The notes under the pieces: model-generated | The model's input: only the letters and a program-made list of their open reading frames with translations | Told to the model about the DNA's origin: nothing | Database searches by the model: none | Shown: positions 10,211-18,904 of the stretch, in pieces | Numbering within the stretch: position 1 is the stretch's first letter | How the letters are laid out: each line of letters begins with the position of its first letter | Assembly: GCF_003143935.1 (NCBI RefSeq) | Contig: NZ_QFRX01000001.1 | Coordinates: forward strand, 7,658,925 to 7,722,924 | Origin: Streptomyces sp. Act143 | GTDB taxonomy: Bacteria > Actinomycetota > Actinomycetes > Streptomycetales > Streptomycetaceae | DNA length: 64,000 nt | Direction of reading: 5' to 3' | Position numbers and translations under genes: made by a program

Positions 10211-11572
10211 ATGGACAAGCAGCAGGAGTTCGTGCTCCGGACGTTGGAGGAGCGCGACATCCGGTTCGTACGCCTGTGGTTCACGGACGTGCTGGGCTTC
10301 CTCAAGTCCGTCGCCGTGGCCCCGGCCGAACTGGAGCAGGCCTTCGACGAGGGCATCGGCTTCGACGGCTCCGCGATCGAGGGCTTCGCCCGGGTCTACG
10401 AGTCCGACATGATCGCCAAGCCGGACCCGTCGACGTTCCAGATCCTGCCGTGGCGCGCCGAGGCCCCCGGTACCGCGCGCATGTTCTGCGACATCCTCAT
10501 GCCGGACGGCTCGCCGTCCTTCGCGGACCCGCGCTACGTCCTCAAGCGCGCCCTGGCCCGCACCTCCGACCTGGGCTTCACCTTCTACACCCATCCGGAG
10601 ATCGAGTTCTTCCTCCTGAAGGACAAGCCGCTCGACGGCTCCCGCCCCACCCCGGCCGACAACTCCGGCTACTTCGACCACACCCCGCAGAACATCGGCA
10701 TGGACTTCCGCCGCCAGGCGATCACCATGCTGGAGTCGATGGGCATCTCGGTGGAGTTCTCCCACCACGAGGGCGCCCCCGGCCAGCAGGAGATCGACCT
10801 CCGCTACGCCGACGCCCTGTCCACGGCGGACAACATCATGACGTTCCGCCTGGTGATGAAGCAGGTGGCGCTGGAGCAGGGCGTGCAGGCGACGTTCATG
10901 CCGAAGCCGTTCTCGGAGTACCCGGGCAGCGGCATGCACACGCACCTGTCGCTCTTCGAGGGCGACCGCAACGCGTTCTACGAGTCCGGCGCCGAGTACC
11001 AGCTCTCCAAGGTCGGCCGTTCCTTCATCGCGGGCCTGCTGAAGCACTCCGCCGAGATCTCCGCGGTGACGAACCAGTGGGTGAACTCGTACAAGCGCAT
11101 CTGGGGAGGCTCGGAGCGCACGGCCGGCGCCGGTGGCGAGGCCCCGTCCTACATCTGCTGGGGCCACAACAACCGCAGCGCCCTGGTCCGCGTCCCGATG
11201 TACAAGCCAGGCAAGACCGGCTCGGCCCGTATCGAGGTCCGCTCGATCGACTCCGGCGCCAACCCGTACCTGGCCTACGCGGTCCTGCTGGCGGCCGGCC
11301 TGAAGGGCATCGAGGAGGGCTACGAGCTCCCGCCGGGCGCCGAGGACGACGTCTGGGCCCTCTCCGACGCCGAGCGCCGCGCGATGGGCATCGAGCCGCT
11401 GCCCCAGAACCTGGGCGAGGCCCTGACCCTGATGGAGCGCAGCGACCTGGTCGCCGAGACCCTGGGCGAGCACGTCTTCGACTTCTTCCTGCGCAACAAG
11501 CGCCAGGAGTGGGAGGAGTACCGCTCCGAGGTCACGGCCTTCGAGCTGCGGAAGAACCTGCCGGTGCTCTGA
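10211..11572 (+). CDS. glnA2: glutamine-synthetase-like enzyme GlnA2 (gamma-glutamylpolyamine synthetase type)
   Basis: This 453-residue protein has the complete glutamine synthetase I fold: N-terminal beta-Grasp (about 1-100) and a catalytic domain with FYTHPEIEFFLLKD, GSGMHTHLSLFEGDRN, PSYICWGHNNRSALVRVP and ARIEVRSIDSGANPYLAYAVLL. The tyrosine that GlnE adenylylates in true GSI (NLYxLxPEE) aligns with Trp382 in DVWALSDAE, so this enzyme should not be adenylylated. In S. coelicolor the syntenic gene is glnA2, reported to glutamylate polyamines rather than ammonia; that is family knowledge, not shown here. ATG at 10211 is preferred over ATG at 10196 because GGGGAAG lies six bases upstream. 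The 335-base upstream gap shows no clear promoter. Confidence 0.9.
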   Translation: MDKQQEFVLRTLEERDIRFVRLWFTDVLGFLKSVAVAPAELEQAFDEGIGFDGSAIEGFARVYESDMIAKPDPSTFQILPWRAEAPGTARMFCDILMPDGSPSFADPRYVLKRALARTSDLGFTFYTHPEIEFFLLKDKPLDGSRPTPADNSGYFDHTPQNIGMDFRRQAITMLESMGISVEFSHHEGAPGQQEIDLRYADALSTADNIMTFRLVMKQVALEQGVQATFMPKPFSEYPGSGMHTHLSLFEGDRNAFYESGAEYQLSKVGRSFIAGLLKHSAEISAVTNQWVNSYKRIWGGSERTAGAGGEAPSYICWGHNNRSALVRVPMYKPGKTGSARIEVRSIDSGANPYLAYAVLLAAGLKGIEEGYELPPGAEDDVWALSDAERRAMGIEPLPQNLGEALTLMERSDLVAETLGEHVFDFFLRNKRQEWEEYRSEVTAFELRKNLPVL

Positions 11573-11577
11573 CGGGC

Positions 11578-11600
11578 GAGAAGACGGATCTCGTCTTTTC
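11578..11600 (+). terminator. terminator of glnA2
   Basis: GAGAAGACG and CGTCTTTTC pair around a GATCT loop, starting six bases after the glnA2 stop, and the stem runs into a short T-run. This is one of the few hairpins here that resembles a classical intrinsic terminator. Confidence 0.6.
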
Positions 11601-11633
11601 GGACAAAAGTGAGCATTCCGTATTGACGTGACG

Positions 11634-11665
11634 CGTCTCGGAGACAAGCGTGTTGACCCGAGACG
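11634..11665. promoter_or_regulatory. inverted repeat upstream of the small secreted protein
   Basis: CGTCTCGG (11634-11641) and CCGAGACG (11658-11665) form an 8-bp inverted repeat with a 16-bp spacer, about 60 bases before the next start. TTGACG at 11623-11628 may be a -35 box, but no convincing -10 follows, so this is only a candidate operator or promoter. Confidence 0.3.
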
Positions 11666-11722
11666 CGACAGTCCTGCGAACGCTCTGCCGCGCAGCCGAG
11701 AGCAAGAATCGAGGCCGGGCGA

Positions 11723-11965
11723 ATGACGAGCTCACTGACGATGAAGCGGATCGCGACGGCGCTCGGCGCCGGAGCGGCCGTGCTCGCACTCAGTCTTGGC
11801 GGCGCCGGTGTCGCCCATGCCAAGATCGAACCGGTGGACACCTCCTGCACCAACAACGGCGGTCATGAGGCCCCGGGCCAGCAGCCGACCTGCACGGGCG
11901 GCGGACAGACCCAGAACACCGAGAACCAGAACCCGGCTGGTCACGCCCCGCCGGGACAGAACTGA
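11723..11965 (+). CDS. small secreted hypothetical protein
   Basis: This 80-residue protein has a signal peptide (MKRIATALGAGAAVLALSLG, cleavage probably after AHA) and a mature part of only about 45 residues. The mature part is rich in Gly, Gln, Asn and Pro and has two cysteines (DTSCTNN and PTCTGGG) that could form a disulfide. ATG at 11741 (MKRIA) is an alternative start that would give a more standard signal peptide. It has a strong hairpin after its stop and lies between glnA2 and a convergent glyoxalase-like gene. No family or function was recognised. The low-complexity tail suggests a secreted, cell-wall-associated peptide. Confidence 0.7.
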   Translation: MTSSLTMKRIATALGAGAAVLALSLGGAGVAHAKIEPVDTSCTNNGGHEAPGQQPTCTGGGQTQNTENQNPAGHAPPGQN

Positions 11966-11977
11966 CCCACGGACGAC

Positions 11978-12007
11978 GAAGCCGCGGCGCCGAAGGCCCG
12001 CGGCTTC
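11978..12007. terminator. terminator between convergent genes
   Basis: GAAGCCGCGG and CCGCGGCTTC form a perfect 10-bp stem with a 10-nt loop, 13 bases after the small secreted protein stop and 23 bases before the stop of the opposing glyoxalase-like gene. It probably serves both directions. Confidence 0.7.
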
Positions 12008-12029
12008 CCCGTTGCTCCGTGCCCTCGGT

Positions 12030-12473
12030 CTAGCCCTCTCGCCGCGCGGCCTGCTCCGTCAGCAGCTTGTGCAGTGGTTCCGTCTCGCGGCGCTTGTACT
12101 CCTGGATCGCCCAGCCGTTCCCGTCCGGGTCCTTGAAGTACATGAAGGCCGCGCCGTCCTGCGGGGCGAAGGACTGCGGCTCGGTGACGTCCAGGCCGCG
12201 GGCGGTCAGCTCCTCGTACGCCGCCTTGGCGTCCGTGACGCACAGTTGCATGCCGTGGTACGTCCCCGGCTGCGGGGTGCCCGTGGGGACCTGGAGGCCG
12301 TCCACGAGCGCGATCGAACAGCCCGAGCCGGGCGGGGTCAGCTGGACGATCCGTACGCCCGGCATCACCTCCCCGTCGAGGTCCACGTGGAAGCCGACCT
12401 TGTCCCGGTAGAACTCCTTGGCCCGGTCCACGTCGGAGACCGGCATCAGGATCACTTCGAGGCTCATGTCCAT
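12030..12473 (-). CDS. VOC superfamily (glyoxalase/bleomycin-resistance fold) protein
   Basis: This 147-residue cytoplasmic protein consists of one vicinal-oxygen-chelate module made of two beta-alpha-beta repeats. It begins MDMSLEVILMPVSDVDRAKEFYRDKVGFHVDLD and contains MQLCVTDAKAAYEELTARG and FMYFKDPDGNGWAIQEY, the usual spacing of the metal ligands and the DPDGN turn. Members are glyoxalases, dioxygenases or drug-binding proteins, and the exact reaction cannot be assigned. It ends 12 bases after the stop of the next gene upstream on the same strand (12486), so the two form a likely operon with the flavin-binding oxidase-like gene. Confidence 0.9.
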   Translation of the reverse strand: MDMSLEVILMPVSDVDRAKEFYRDKVGFHVDLDGEVMPGVRIVQLTPPGSGCSIALVDGLQVPTGTPQPGTYHGMQLCVTDAKAAYEELTARGLDVTEPQSFAPQDGAAFMYFKDPDGNGWAIQEYKRRETEPLHKLLTEQAARREG

Positions 12474-12485
12474 GGCAAGACTCCC

Positions 12486-13031
12486 TCAGTCGAAGCGCCA
12501 GCGCGTCTGGCTGAACGGTTCACCCTTACCGAAGCCGAAAACCGTACGCGGCGCCACAGAGAAGACCAGAGCGCTGCCCCCACCGTGGTGGAAACATCCG
12601 TCCCGTACCTCGAAGTGCCAGAACTCGCCGTACTTCGCCTCCCACCCGGCCGCGAGCGCGAGCAGTCGGTCCTCGTCCGTGACCCGTACCGCCTCGCCCT
12701 CCACGACCAGGTCGTACCCCTTGTTCCAGGTGCTCGTCCCGGTCGTCAGCACGACCTGCGGGTTCGCCGCCAGGTTCCGGGCCTTGCGCTCCTCGGGGCC
12801 CGTGCAGAAGTGCAGGGCGCCCTGTGACCAGACCGCCGGGAGCGGTGTCACATGCGGGCGCCCCTCCGGCCGTACCGTCGAGATCCAGAACAGTTCGGCC
12901 GCCTCCAGCAGCGTGGAAGCCTGCGACCAGGGCGTCGCCGTGGCGGTCGGCTCGCTGTAGCGCTCGTCCAGCCGGGTCCGTGGTTCGTCGAGAGTCATGG
13001 AGGGCAGACCCCGTTCCGGCCGGAAACTCAT
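12486..13031 (-). CDS. pyridoxamine 5'-phosphate oxidase-fold flavoprotein
   Basis: This 181-residue protein has the split-barrel flavin-binding fold of PNPOx-like and F420-binding proteins. Typical segments are FWISTVRPEGRPHVTPLPAVW, LHFCTGPEERKARNLAANPQVVL and a closing KGEPFSQTRWRFD. Such proteins are flavin- or F420-dependent reductases/oxidases, and many are unspecific. The start at 13031 is preferred because GGGAAG stands about eight bases before; an ATG at 12998 is in frame but has no obvious ribosome site. It is divergent from glnE (67 bases between the starts) and followed by the VOC gene in the same direction, suggesting a two-gene unit. Confidence 0.88.
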   Translation of the reverse strand: MSFRPERGLPSMTLDEPRTRLDERYSEPTATATPWSQASTLLEAAELFWISTVRPEGRPHVTPLPAVWSQGALHFCTGPEERKARNLAANPQVVLTTGTSTWNKGYDLVVEGEAVRVTDEDRLLALAAGWEAKYGEFWHFEVRDGCFHHGGGSALVFSVAPRTVFGFGKGEPFSQTRWRFD

Positions 13032-13097
13032 CGGCGCTTCCCGTGGCGGCTCCGGTTAGGCTCAAGCAGGTATGACCTTGATCGGAGGAGGCCGGGG

Positions 13098-16076
13098 ATG
13101 ACGGCGCCGGGGCGCAGGAGCAGTACTTTCAGCAGGCTGCTGCGGCACGGGTTCACCGACCCCTCGGCCGCCGAGCGGCTGCTGGACGGGCCGGAACTGA
13201 GCGCCGTCCGCAATGACCCGGTGCTCCTGGAGGCCCTCGGCGCCACCGCCGACCCCGATCTCGCGCTGCACGGTCTCGCCCGGCTCCTGGAGGCCCAGCC
13301 GGACCGCGAGCTGCTCGACACCGTGATAGCGGCCAAGCCGCTGCGCGACCGTCTGCTGGGCGTCCTCGGCGCCTCCGCCGCGCTCGCCGAGCACCTCGCC
13401 CGGCACGCCGGCGACTGGCGGGCGCTCGCCAGGTACGAGCCGCGGGACCTGCACCCGGGGGTGGAGGAGTTCGAGCGCGGGCTCGCCGAGGCCACCGACC
13501 CCGTCTCCCTGCGCGTCGCCTACCGCCGCTGTCTGCTCTCCATCGCCGCCCGTGACGTGTGCGGCACCACCGACGTCGCCGAGACCGCCGCCGAGCTCGC
13601 CGACCTCGCCACCGCGACCCTGCGCGCCGCCCTCGCCATCGCCCGCGCCGCCGCCCCGCAGGACGCCGCCCTGTGCCGGCTCGCCGTCGTCGCGATGGGC
13701 AAGTGCGGTGGCCACGAGCTGAATTACGTCTCCGACGTGGATGTCATCTTCGTGGCGGAGGCGGTGGAGGGCGCCGACGAGGGCAAGGCCCTGCGCGCCG
13801 CCACCAAGCTCGCCTCGCACATGATGCGGGTGTGCTCCGAGACCACCGTCGAGGGCTCCATCTGGCCCGTCGACGCCAATCTCCGCCCCGAGGGCAGAAA
13901 CGGACCGCTGGTCCGCACGCTCTCCTCCCACCTCGCCTACTACCAGCGCTGGGCCAAGACCTGGGAGTTCCAGGCCCTGTTGAAGGCCCGGCCGGTCGCC
14001 GGGGACATCGAGCTCGGCGAGGAGTACGTCGCCGCCCTCGAACCCCTCGTCTGGAAGGCCGCCGAGCGCGAGAACTTCGTCGCCGACGTGCAGAAGATGC
14101 GCCGGAGGGTCGTCGAGAACATCCCGGTCGCCGAGATCGAGCGGGAGCTGAAGCTCGGCCCGGGCGGCCTCCGTGACGTCGAGTTCGCCGTACAGCTCCT
14201 GCAGTTGGTGCACGGCCGCGCCGACGCCTCACTGCGCAGCGGCACCACCCTCGACGCCCTCCAGGCCCTCGCCGCCGGCGGCTACGTCGGCCGCGACGAC
14301 ACCGTCCAACTCGACGACGCCTACCGCTTCCTGCGCTCCATGGAACACCGCATCCAGCTGTTCCGGCTGCGCCGCACCCACCTCGTCCCCGAGGACCAGG
14401 CCGATCTGCGCCGCATCGGCCGCTCCCTCGGCCTGCGCACCGACCCGGTCGCCGAGCTGAACCGCGAGTGGAAACGGCACACCAGCGTCGTACGGCGCCT
14501 GCACGAGAAGCTCTTCTACCGGCCGCTGCTGGACGCGGTGGCCCAACTCGCGCCCGGAGAGGCCCGGTTGAGCCCGGAGGCGGCACGCGAACGACTCGTC
14601 GCCCTCGGCTACGCCGACCCCGCCGCCGCTCTGCGCCACCTGGAGGCCCTGGCCTCCGGCGTCACCCGCAAGGCCGCGATCCAGCGGACCCTCCTTCCGG
14701 TCCTGCTGGGCTGGTTCGCCGACTCCGCCGACCCGGACGCCGGGCTGCTCAACTTCCGCAAGGTCTCCGACGCGTTGGGCAAGACGCCGTGGTACCTGCG
14801 GCTGCTCCGCGACGAGGGCGCCGCCGCCGAGAACCTCGCCCGCGTCCTGTCCGCCGGCCGCCTCGCCCCCGACCTGCTGATGCGCGCCCCCGAGGCGGTC
14901 GCGCTCCTCGGCGACGAGGAAGGGCTCGCCCCTCGCGGGCGGGCCGCGCTGGAGCAGGAGACCCTCGCCGCCGTCAGCCGCGCCGACGGTGCCGAGCAGG
15001 CGGTCACGGCGGCCCGTGGCGTCCGCCGCCGCGAACTGTTCCGTACCGCCGCCGCCGACATCGTCGGCTCCTACGGCACCGAGACCCAGCCCGCCGAGGC
15101 CGACCAGGGCGCCCTCGTGGACCGGGTCGGCGGCGCCGTCTCCGACCTCACCGCGGCGACCCTCGCGGGCACCCTGCGCGCGGTCGTGCGGGACACCTGG
15201 GGCGACACCCTGCCGACCCGCTTCGCCGTCATCGGCATGGGCCGCTTCGGCGGGCACGAACTCGGCTACGGCTCCGACGCGGACGTCCTGTTCGTCCACG
15301 AGCCGCGCAACGGCGTCCCCGAGCAGTCCGCCGCCGAGGCCGCCAACAAGGTCGTCTCCGAGATGCGCCGGCTGCTGCAGATCCCGAGCGCCGACCCGCC
15401 GCTGCTGATCGACGCCGACCTGCGCCCGGAGGGCAAGTCCGGTCCGCTGGTACGCACGTTGAAGTCGTACGAGGCCTACTACCGCCGGTGGTCCCTGGTC
15501 TGGGAGTCGCAGGCGCTGCTGCGGGCCGAAGTCGTCGCGGGTGACGAGGAGTTGGGGCGGCGTTTCATCGAGCTGATCGATCCGCTGCGGTACCCGGCGG
15601 AGGGGCTGGGGGAGGACGCCGTACGGGAGATCCGGCGGCTGAAGGCGCGGATGGAGTCCGAGCGGTTGCCCCGCGGCGCGGACCCGAAGCTGCACACCAA
15701 GCTCGGGCCGGGAGGTCTGTCCGACGTCGAATGGACCGTGCAGCTCTTTCAGTTGCAGCACGGCTGGGCCGTGCCGGGGCTGCGGACGACGCGGACGCGG
15801 GAGGCCCTTGCCGCGGCGTGTGCCGCCGGGCTCGTCTCGGCCGAGGACGCGGAGATCCTGGACGAGGCCTGGGTACTGGCCACCCGGGTGCGCAATGCGG
15901 TGATGCTGGTGCGGGGGCGGGCGGGGGACACATTCCCCACCGAGGCGCGCGAACTGGCCGCGGTGGGGCGGTACTTGGGGTATGGGCCGGGGCATGCGGG
16001 GGACATGCTGGATGCGTATCGCCGTACGGCCCGCAGGGCGCGGAGTGTGGTGGAGACGTTGTTCTACGGGGCGTGA
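13098..16076 (+). CDS. glnE: bifunctional glutamine synthetase adenylyltransferase/deadenylylase
   Basis: GlnE attaches AMP to, and removes it from, type I glutamine synthetase according to nitrogen status. Two nucleotidyltransferase modules are visible: GKCGGHELNYVSDVDVIF at about residue 200 (adenylyl-removing half) and GRFGGHELGYGSDADVLF at about 713 (adenylyl-transferring half). Each carries its metal-binding D-x-D and is followed by helical domains. The 992-residue length matches actinobacterial GlnE. ATG at 13098 follows GGAGGAGG at 13084-13091. The target glnA is not in this window. The 3' end overlaps the convergent EamA gene by 13 bases. No PII-type regulator is adjacent. Confidence 0.97.
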   Translation: MTAPGRRSSTFSRLLRHGFTDPSAAERLLDGPELSAVRNDPVLLEALGATADPDLALHGLARLLEAQPDRELLDTVIAAKPLRDRLLGVLGASAALAEHLARHAGDWRALARYEPRDLHPGVEEFERGLAEATDPVSLRVAYRRCLLSIAARDVCGTTDVAETAAELADLATATLRAALAIARAAAPQDAALCRLAVVAMGKCGGHELNYVSDVDVIFVAEAVEGADEGKALRAATKLASHMMRVCSETTVEGSIWPVDANLRPEGRNGPLVRTLSSHLAYYQRWAKTWEFQALLKARPVAGDIELGEEYVAALEPLVWKAAERENFVADVQKMRRRVVENIPVAEIERELKLGPGGLRDVEFAVQLLQLVHGRADASLRSGTTLDALQALAAGGYVGRDDTVQLDDAYRFLRSMEHRIQLFRLRRTHLVPEDQADLRRIGRSLGLRTDPVAELNREWKRHTSVVRRLHEKLFYRPLLDAVAQLAPGEARLSPEAARERLVALGYADPAAALRHLEALASGVTRKAAIQRTLLPVLLGWFADSADPDAGLLNFRKVSDALGKTPWYLRLLRDEGAAAENLARVLSAGRLAPDLLMRAPEAVALLGDEEGLAPRGRAALEQETLAAVSRADGAEQAVTAARGVRRRELFRTAAADIVGSYGTETQPAEADQGALVDRVGGAVSDLTAATLAGTLRAVVRDTWGDTLPTRFAVIGMGRFGGHELGYGSDADVLFVHEPRNGVPEQSAAEAANKVVSEMRRLLQIPSADPPLLIDADLRPEGKSGPLVRTLKSYEAYYRRWSLVWESQALLRAEVVAGDEELGRRFIELIDPLRYPAEGLGEDAVREIRRLKARMESERLPRGADPKLHTKLGPGGLSDVEWTVQLFQLQHGWAVPGLRTTRTREALAAACAAGLVSAEDAEILDEAWVLATRVRNAVMLVRGRAGDTFPTEARELAAVGRYLGYGPGHAGDMLDAYRRTARRARSVVETLFYGA

Positions 16077-16987
16077 AGTTTCGTCTGCGGGTGCGGGGCC
16101 GTGGGGGCTGGTCGCGCAGTTCCCCGCGCCCCTGCAGGGCGCGTCATGGCGACGCCTGCCAATACGACCAGCATGCCGACCAACACCCTGATCCCCACCT
16201 GTTCGCCCAGCAACACGGAACCCAACCCCACCGACACCACCGGCAGCAGGTACCCCACCGTCGCCGCCGCCGTCGGGCCCTCGTCGGCTATCAGGCGGTA
16301 GTTGAGGTAGAAGGTCACCCCTGTGCCCAGGACCCCGAGAACGGTGACGGCTGCCAGCGCCACGAGGTCCGCGTCCACGCCGCCCGCCACCGGTATCGAC
16401 AGCGTCGTCCACCCCGTCGCCATCACCATCTGCGCCGCCGACATCGCCATCGGCGCCGCCTTGTCCGTCAGCTTGCGGGCCATGTACGCGAACGCCACGG
16501 CGTAGCTCGCGGCGGCGCCGAGCAGGGCCAGGGCGCTCCAGCTCAGCAGCCCCGACCGCTGCCATGGCGCGAAGATCAGGACCGTACCGGCGAAGCCGAC
16601 GAGCAGGCCGGTCAGGCGTAGCGGAGGCAGACCGCGGTCGGTGCCCAGCAGGAGGCCGATCAGCAGGGACCACAGCGGCGTCGTGGCGTTGAGGACGCCC
16701 GCGATGCCGGAGTCGAGGTGCTGCTCGCCCACCGCGAACAGGGCGAACGGGATCGCGTTGCAGAACAGCGCGGCCACGGTCAGACGGCCCCAGACGGCGC
16801 GGGAGCGGGGGAGGCGCTGGCCGGCGGTACGGGCGAGGCCGTACAGCACGGCCGTCCCGAGCGCGCAGCGGACGATCGTGATCTGCGCGGGGGAGAGGCC
16901 GTGGTCGAGGGCGAGCTTGATCCAGAGGAACCCCGAGCCCCACAGGAGGGCCAGGGCGGTCATGCGCAGGGTGGAGGCGGGAGACAT
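16064..16987 (-). CDS. EamA-family (DMT) membrane exporter
   Basis: This 307-residue protein has about ten transmembrane helices arranged as two EamA repeats. The first starts TLRMTALALLWGSGFLWIKLAL and the second is around ALALLGAAASYAVAFAYMARKL. The segments GIAGVLNATTPLWSLLIGLLL and PTAAATVGYLLPVVSVGLGSVLLGEQ are the conserved repeat ends. DMT proteins of this kind export amino acids or other metabolites. The start at ATG 16987 sits 72 bases from a divergent LysR gene, a layout in which the LysR protein usually controls the exporter. The 3' end overlaps glnE on the opposite strand by 13 bases. The substrate is unknown. Confidence 0.9.
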   Translation of the reverse strand: MSPASTLRMTALALLWGSGFLWIKLALDHGLSPAQITIVRCALGTAVLYGLARTAGQRLPRSRAVWGRLTVAALFCNAIPFALFAVGEQHLDSGIAGVLNATTPLWSLLIGLLLGTDRGLPPLRLTGLLVGFAGTVLIFAPWQRSGLLSWSALALLGAAASYAVAFAYMARKLTDKAAPMAMSAAQMVMATGWTTLSIPVAGGVDADLVALAAVTVLGVLGTGVTFYLNYRLIADEGPTAAATVGYLLPVVSVGLGSVLLGEQVGIRVLVGMLVVLAGVAMTRPAGARGTARPAPTAPHPQTKLHAP

Positions 16988-17059
16988 GCCCTCTACGGTC
17001 CGCGAGCAGACGCGTGAGGACAAGTGAAGAGTTCTGGAAGGTTCGTTAAGCTGTCCTGC

Positions 17060-17956
17060 ATGTTGGATGTACGTCGGATGCAGGTGCTGCGGGCCGTGGT
17101 GAGCAGCGGATCGGTGACGGGGGCGGCGGCCGTCCTCGGGTACACGCCGTCCGCCGTGAGCCAGCAGATCGCCGCGCTGGAGAAGGAGGCGGGGACCGAG
17201 CTGCTGGAGCGGGTGGGCCGCGGGGTGCGGCCCACGGCGGCGGGACTGCTGCTGACCGAGTACGCGGACACCATCAGCCGCCAGGTGGCGGAGGCGGAGA
17301 CGGCGCTGGCCGACCTGCTGGCGGGCCGCACGGGACGGCTCGCGGTGCGGTACTTCGCGACGGCGGGCGGCTCGCTGGTCGCCCCGGCGGTGGCCCGCCT
17401 GCGCACGGAACACCCCGGCGTGCAGATCGAGCTCAGGCTCATCGACCCCGAGGACCCGCTCCCGGACGTCCGGGAGGGCCGGGCGGACCTGGCGCTGGTG
17501 GTCGGATCGCCGGCACCGGCTCACGACGGGGTACGGCTGCTGCATCTGCTGGACGATCCGTACCTGGCCGTGCTGCCCGCCGGGCACCGCCTCGCGGACG
17601 CCCCCGACCTGGAGCTGTCCGATCTCGCCGCCGAACCCTGGGTCGGCAGCGAGTGGCCCGGCCCCTGTCTCGACGCCCAGCTCACCGCCTGCGAGGCGGC
17701 CGGCTTCCGGCCGCGGTTCGTGGTCGACAGCGAGGACTACGTGACCGCTCAGGGGTTCGTGGCGGCCGGGATGGGGGTGAGCCTGATCCCGAGGCTGGGG
17801 CTGGCGACCGGCGTGCGCCCGGGTGTCGTCGTACGGGAGCTGCGGGCGCCGGAGCCGACGCGCTCGATCCACGCGGCCGTACGCGAGACGGCACCGCCGC
17901 AGCCCGCGCTGCGGGCGTTCATCGCGGCGCTGCGGGACGCTGCTGCCCGGCCGTAG
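17060..17956 (+). CDS. LysR-family transcriptional regulator
   Basis: This 298-residue regulator carries an N-terminal winged helix (LDVRRMQVLRAVVSSGSVTGAAAVLGYTPSAVSQQI, split in two here) and a C-terminal periplasmic-binding-protein-like effector domain from about residue 90. ATG at 17060 is used; the open frame also allows a start at 17024 but those residues are not family-like. It is divergent from the EamA exporter, with 72 bases between the starts that should hold both promoters and the LysR site. The likely role is control of the exporter in response to its substrate. The 3' end overlaps the convergent PAP2 gene by 38 bases, which is unusual but common in compact Streptomyces regions. 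Confidence 0.92.
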   Translation: MLDVRRMQVLRAVVSSGSVTGAAAVLGYTPSAVSQQIAALEKEAGTELLERVGRGVRPTAAGLLLTEYADTISRQVAEAETALADLLAGRTGRLAVRYFATAGGSLVAPAVARLRTEHPGVQIELRLIDPEDPLPDVREGRADLALVVGSPAPAHDGVRLLHLLDDPYLAVLPAGHRLADAPDLELSDLAAEPWVGSEWPGPCLDAQLTACEAAGFRPRFVVDSEDYVTAQGFVAAGMGVSLIPRLGLATGVRPGVVVRELRAPEPTRSIHAAVRETAPPQPALRAFIAALRDAAARP

Positions 17957-18773
17957 GCACCAGCCGCGGCAGGCGGTACGGCAGCGCCCCGTACCAGAGC
18001 CGCGCCACCAGGAAACCGAAGGCCAGGCACAGGATGCCGCCCACCGCGTCCAGCCAGAAGTGGTTGGCGGTGGCGACGATGACGATCAGGGTGGCCGCCG
18101 GGTAGAGCAGCCCCAGGACCCGCACCCACGGCACCGACGCCAGCGCGAAGATCGTCAGTCCGCACCACAGGGACCAGCCGATGTGCATGGAGGGCATCGC
18201 GGCGTACTGGTTGGACATGCTCTTCAGGTCGCCGGACGCCATCGAACCCCAGGTCTGGTGGACCACGACGGTGTCGACGAAGTCGCCGCCGTTCATCAGC
18301 CGCGGCGGGGCCAGTGGATACAGGTAGTAACCGACGAGGGCCACGCCGGTCGTGGCGAAGAGGACCATGCGGGTCGCCGCGTAGCGGCCGGGGTGGTAGC
18401 GGAACAGCCATACCAGGACACCCAGCGTCACCACGAAGTGCAGCGTCGCGTAGTAGTAGTTCATGCCCACGATCAGCCAAGTCACCGAGTTCACGGCGTG
18501 GTTGACCGACTCCTCGACCGCGATCCCGAGATCGTGCTCGACCCGCCAGATCCAGTCGGCGTTGCGCAGCGCCTCGGCCTTCTGCTCCGGGACCGCGTTG
18601 CGGATCAGTGAGTACGTCCAGTAACTCACCGCGATCAGCAGGATCTCGAACCAGAGCCGGGGGCGGCGCGGGGTGCGCAGGCGGCGAAGGGGGCCCCTGC
18701 CCGCGTTGTCCGCGACAGGGTGCGGAACGGCCTCTTCGCGGCCTTCCACTGTCGTCACGGTCGAATCACCCAT
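17919..18773 (-). CDS. PAP2-superfamily membrane phosphatase (inositol-phosphotransferase-like subgroup)
   Basis: This is an integral membrane protein with about six helices and the PAP2 catalytic signatures MPSMHIGWS (motif C2, His) and NHFWLDAVGG (motif C3, His and Asp). The spacing and the N-Y-Y-Y-x-T-L-H-F segment before C2 resemble the AUR1/inositol phosphorylceramide synthase-like subgroup rather than undecaprenyl pyrophosphate phosphatases. It probably hydrolyses or transfers a lipid phosphate on the outer membrane face. ATG at 18773 is taken; a GTG two codons upstream is also open. It overlaps the LysR gene end by 38 bases. No partner gene is adjacent, and the substrate is unknown. 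Confidence 0.88.
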   Translation of the reverse strand: MGDSTVTTVEGREEAVPHPVADNAGRGPLRRLRTPRRPRLWFEILLIAVSYWTYSLIRNAVPEQKAEALRNADWIWRVEHDLGIAVEESVNHAVNSVTWLIVGMNYYYATLHFVVTLGVLVWLFRYHPGRYAATRMVLFATTGVALVGYYLYPLAPPRLMNGGDFVDTVVVHQTWGSMASGDLKSMSNQYAAMPSMHIGWSLWCGLTIFALASVPWVRVLGLLYPAATLIVIVATANHFWLDAVGGILCLAFGFLVARLWYGALPYRLPRLVPTAGQQRPAAPR

Positions 18774-18904
18774 GGACACAGAGTCTGCCAGAAAAGCCCT
18801 TGCCCCCAGATCATCCCGCGGTCGGGTTCGGGACGCATGTTCTACGGCGCTGCGACGCCCCCGTCTCCTACCAGCGCATGCCCCGAAAGCCCGGTTTCTC
18901 CACC

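Noticed and set aside
13062..16943. Long minus-strand frames across glnE
   Set aside because: glnE on the plus strand has both nucleotidyltransferase motifs and a strong ribosome site; the opposite frames show no domain.
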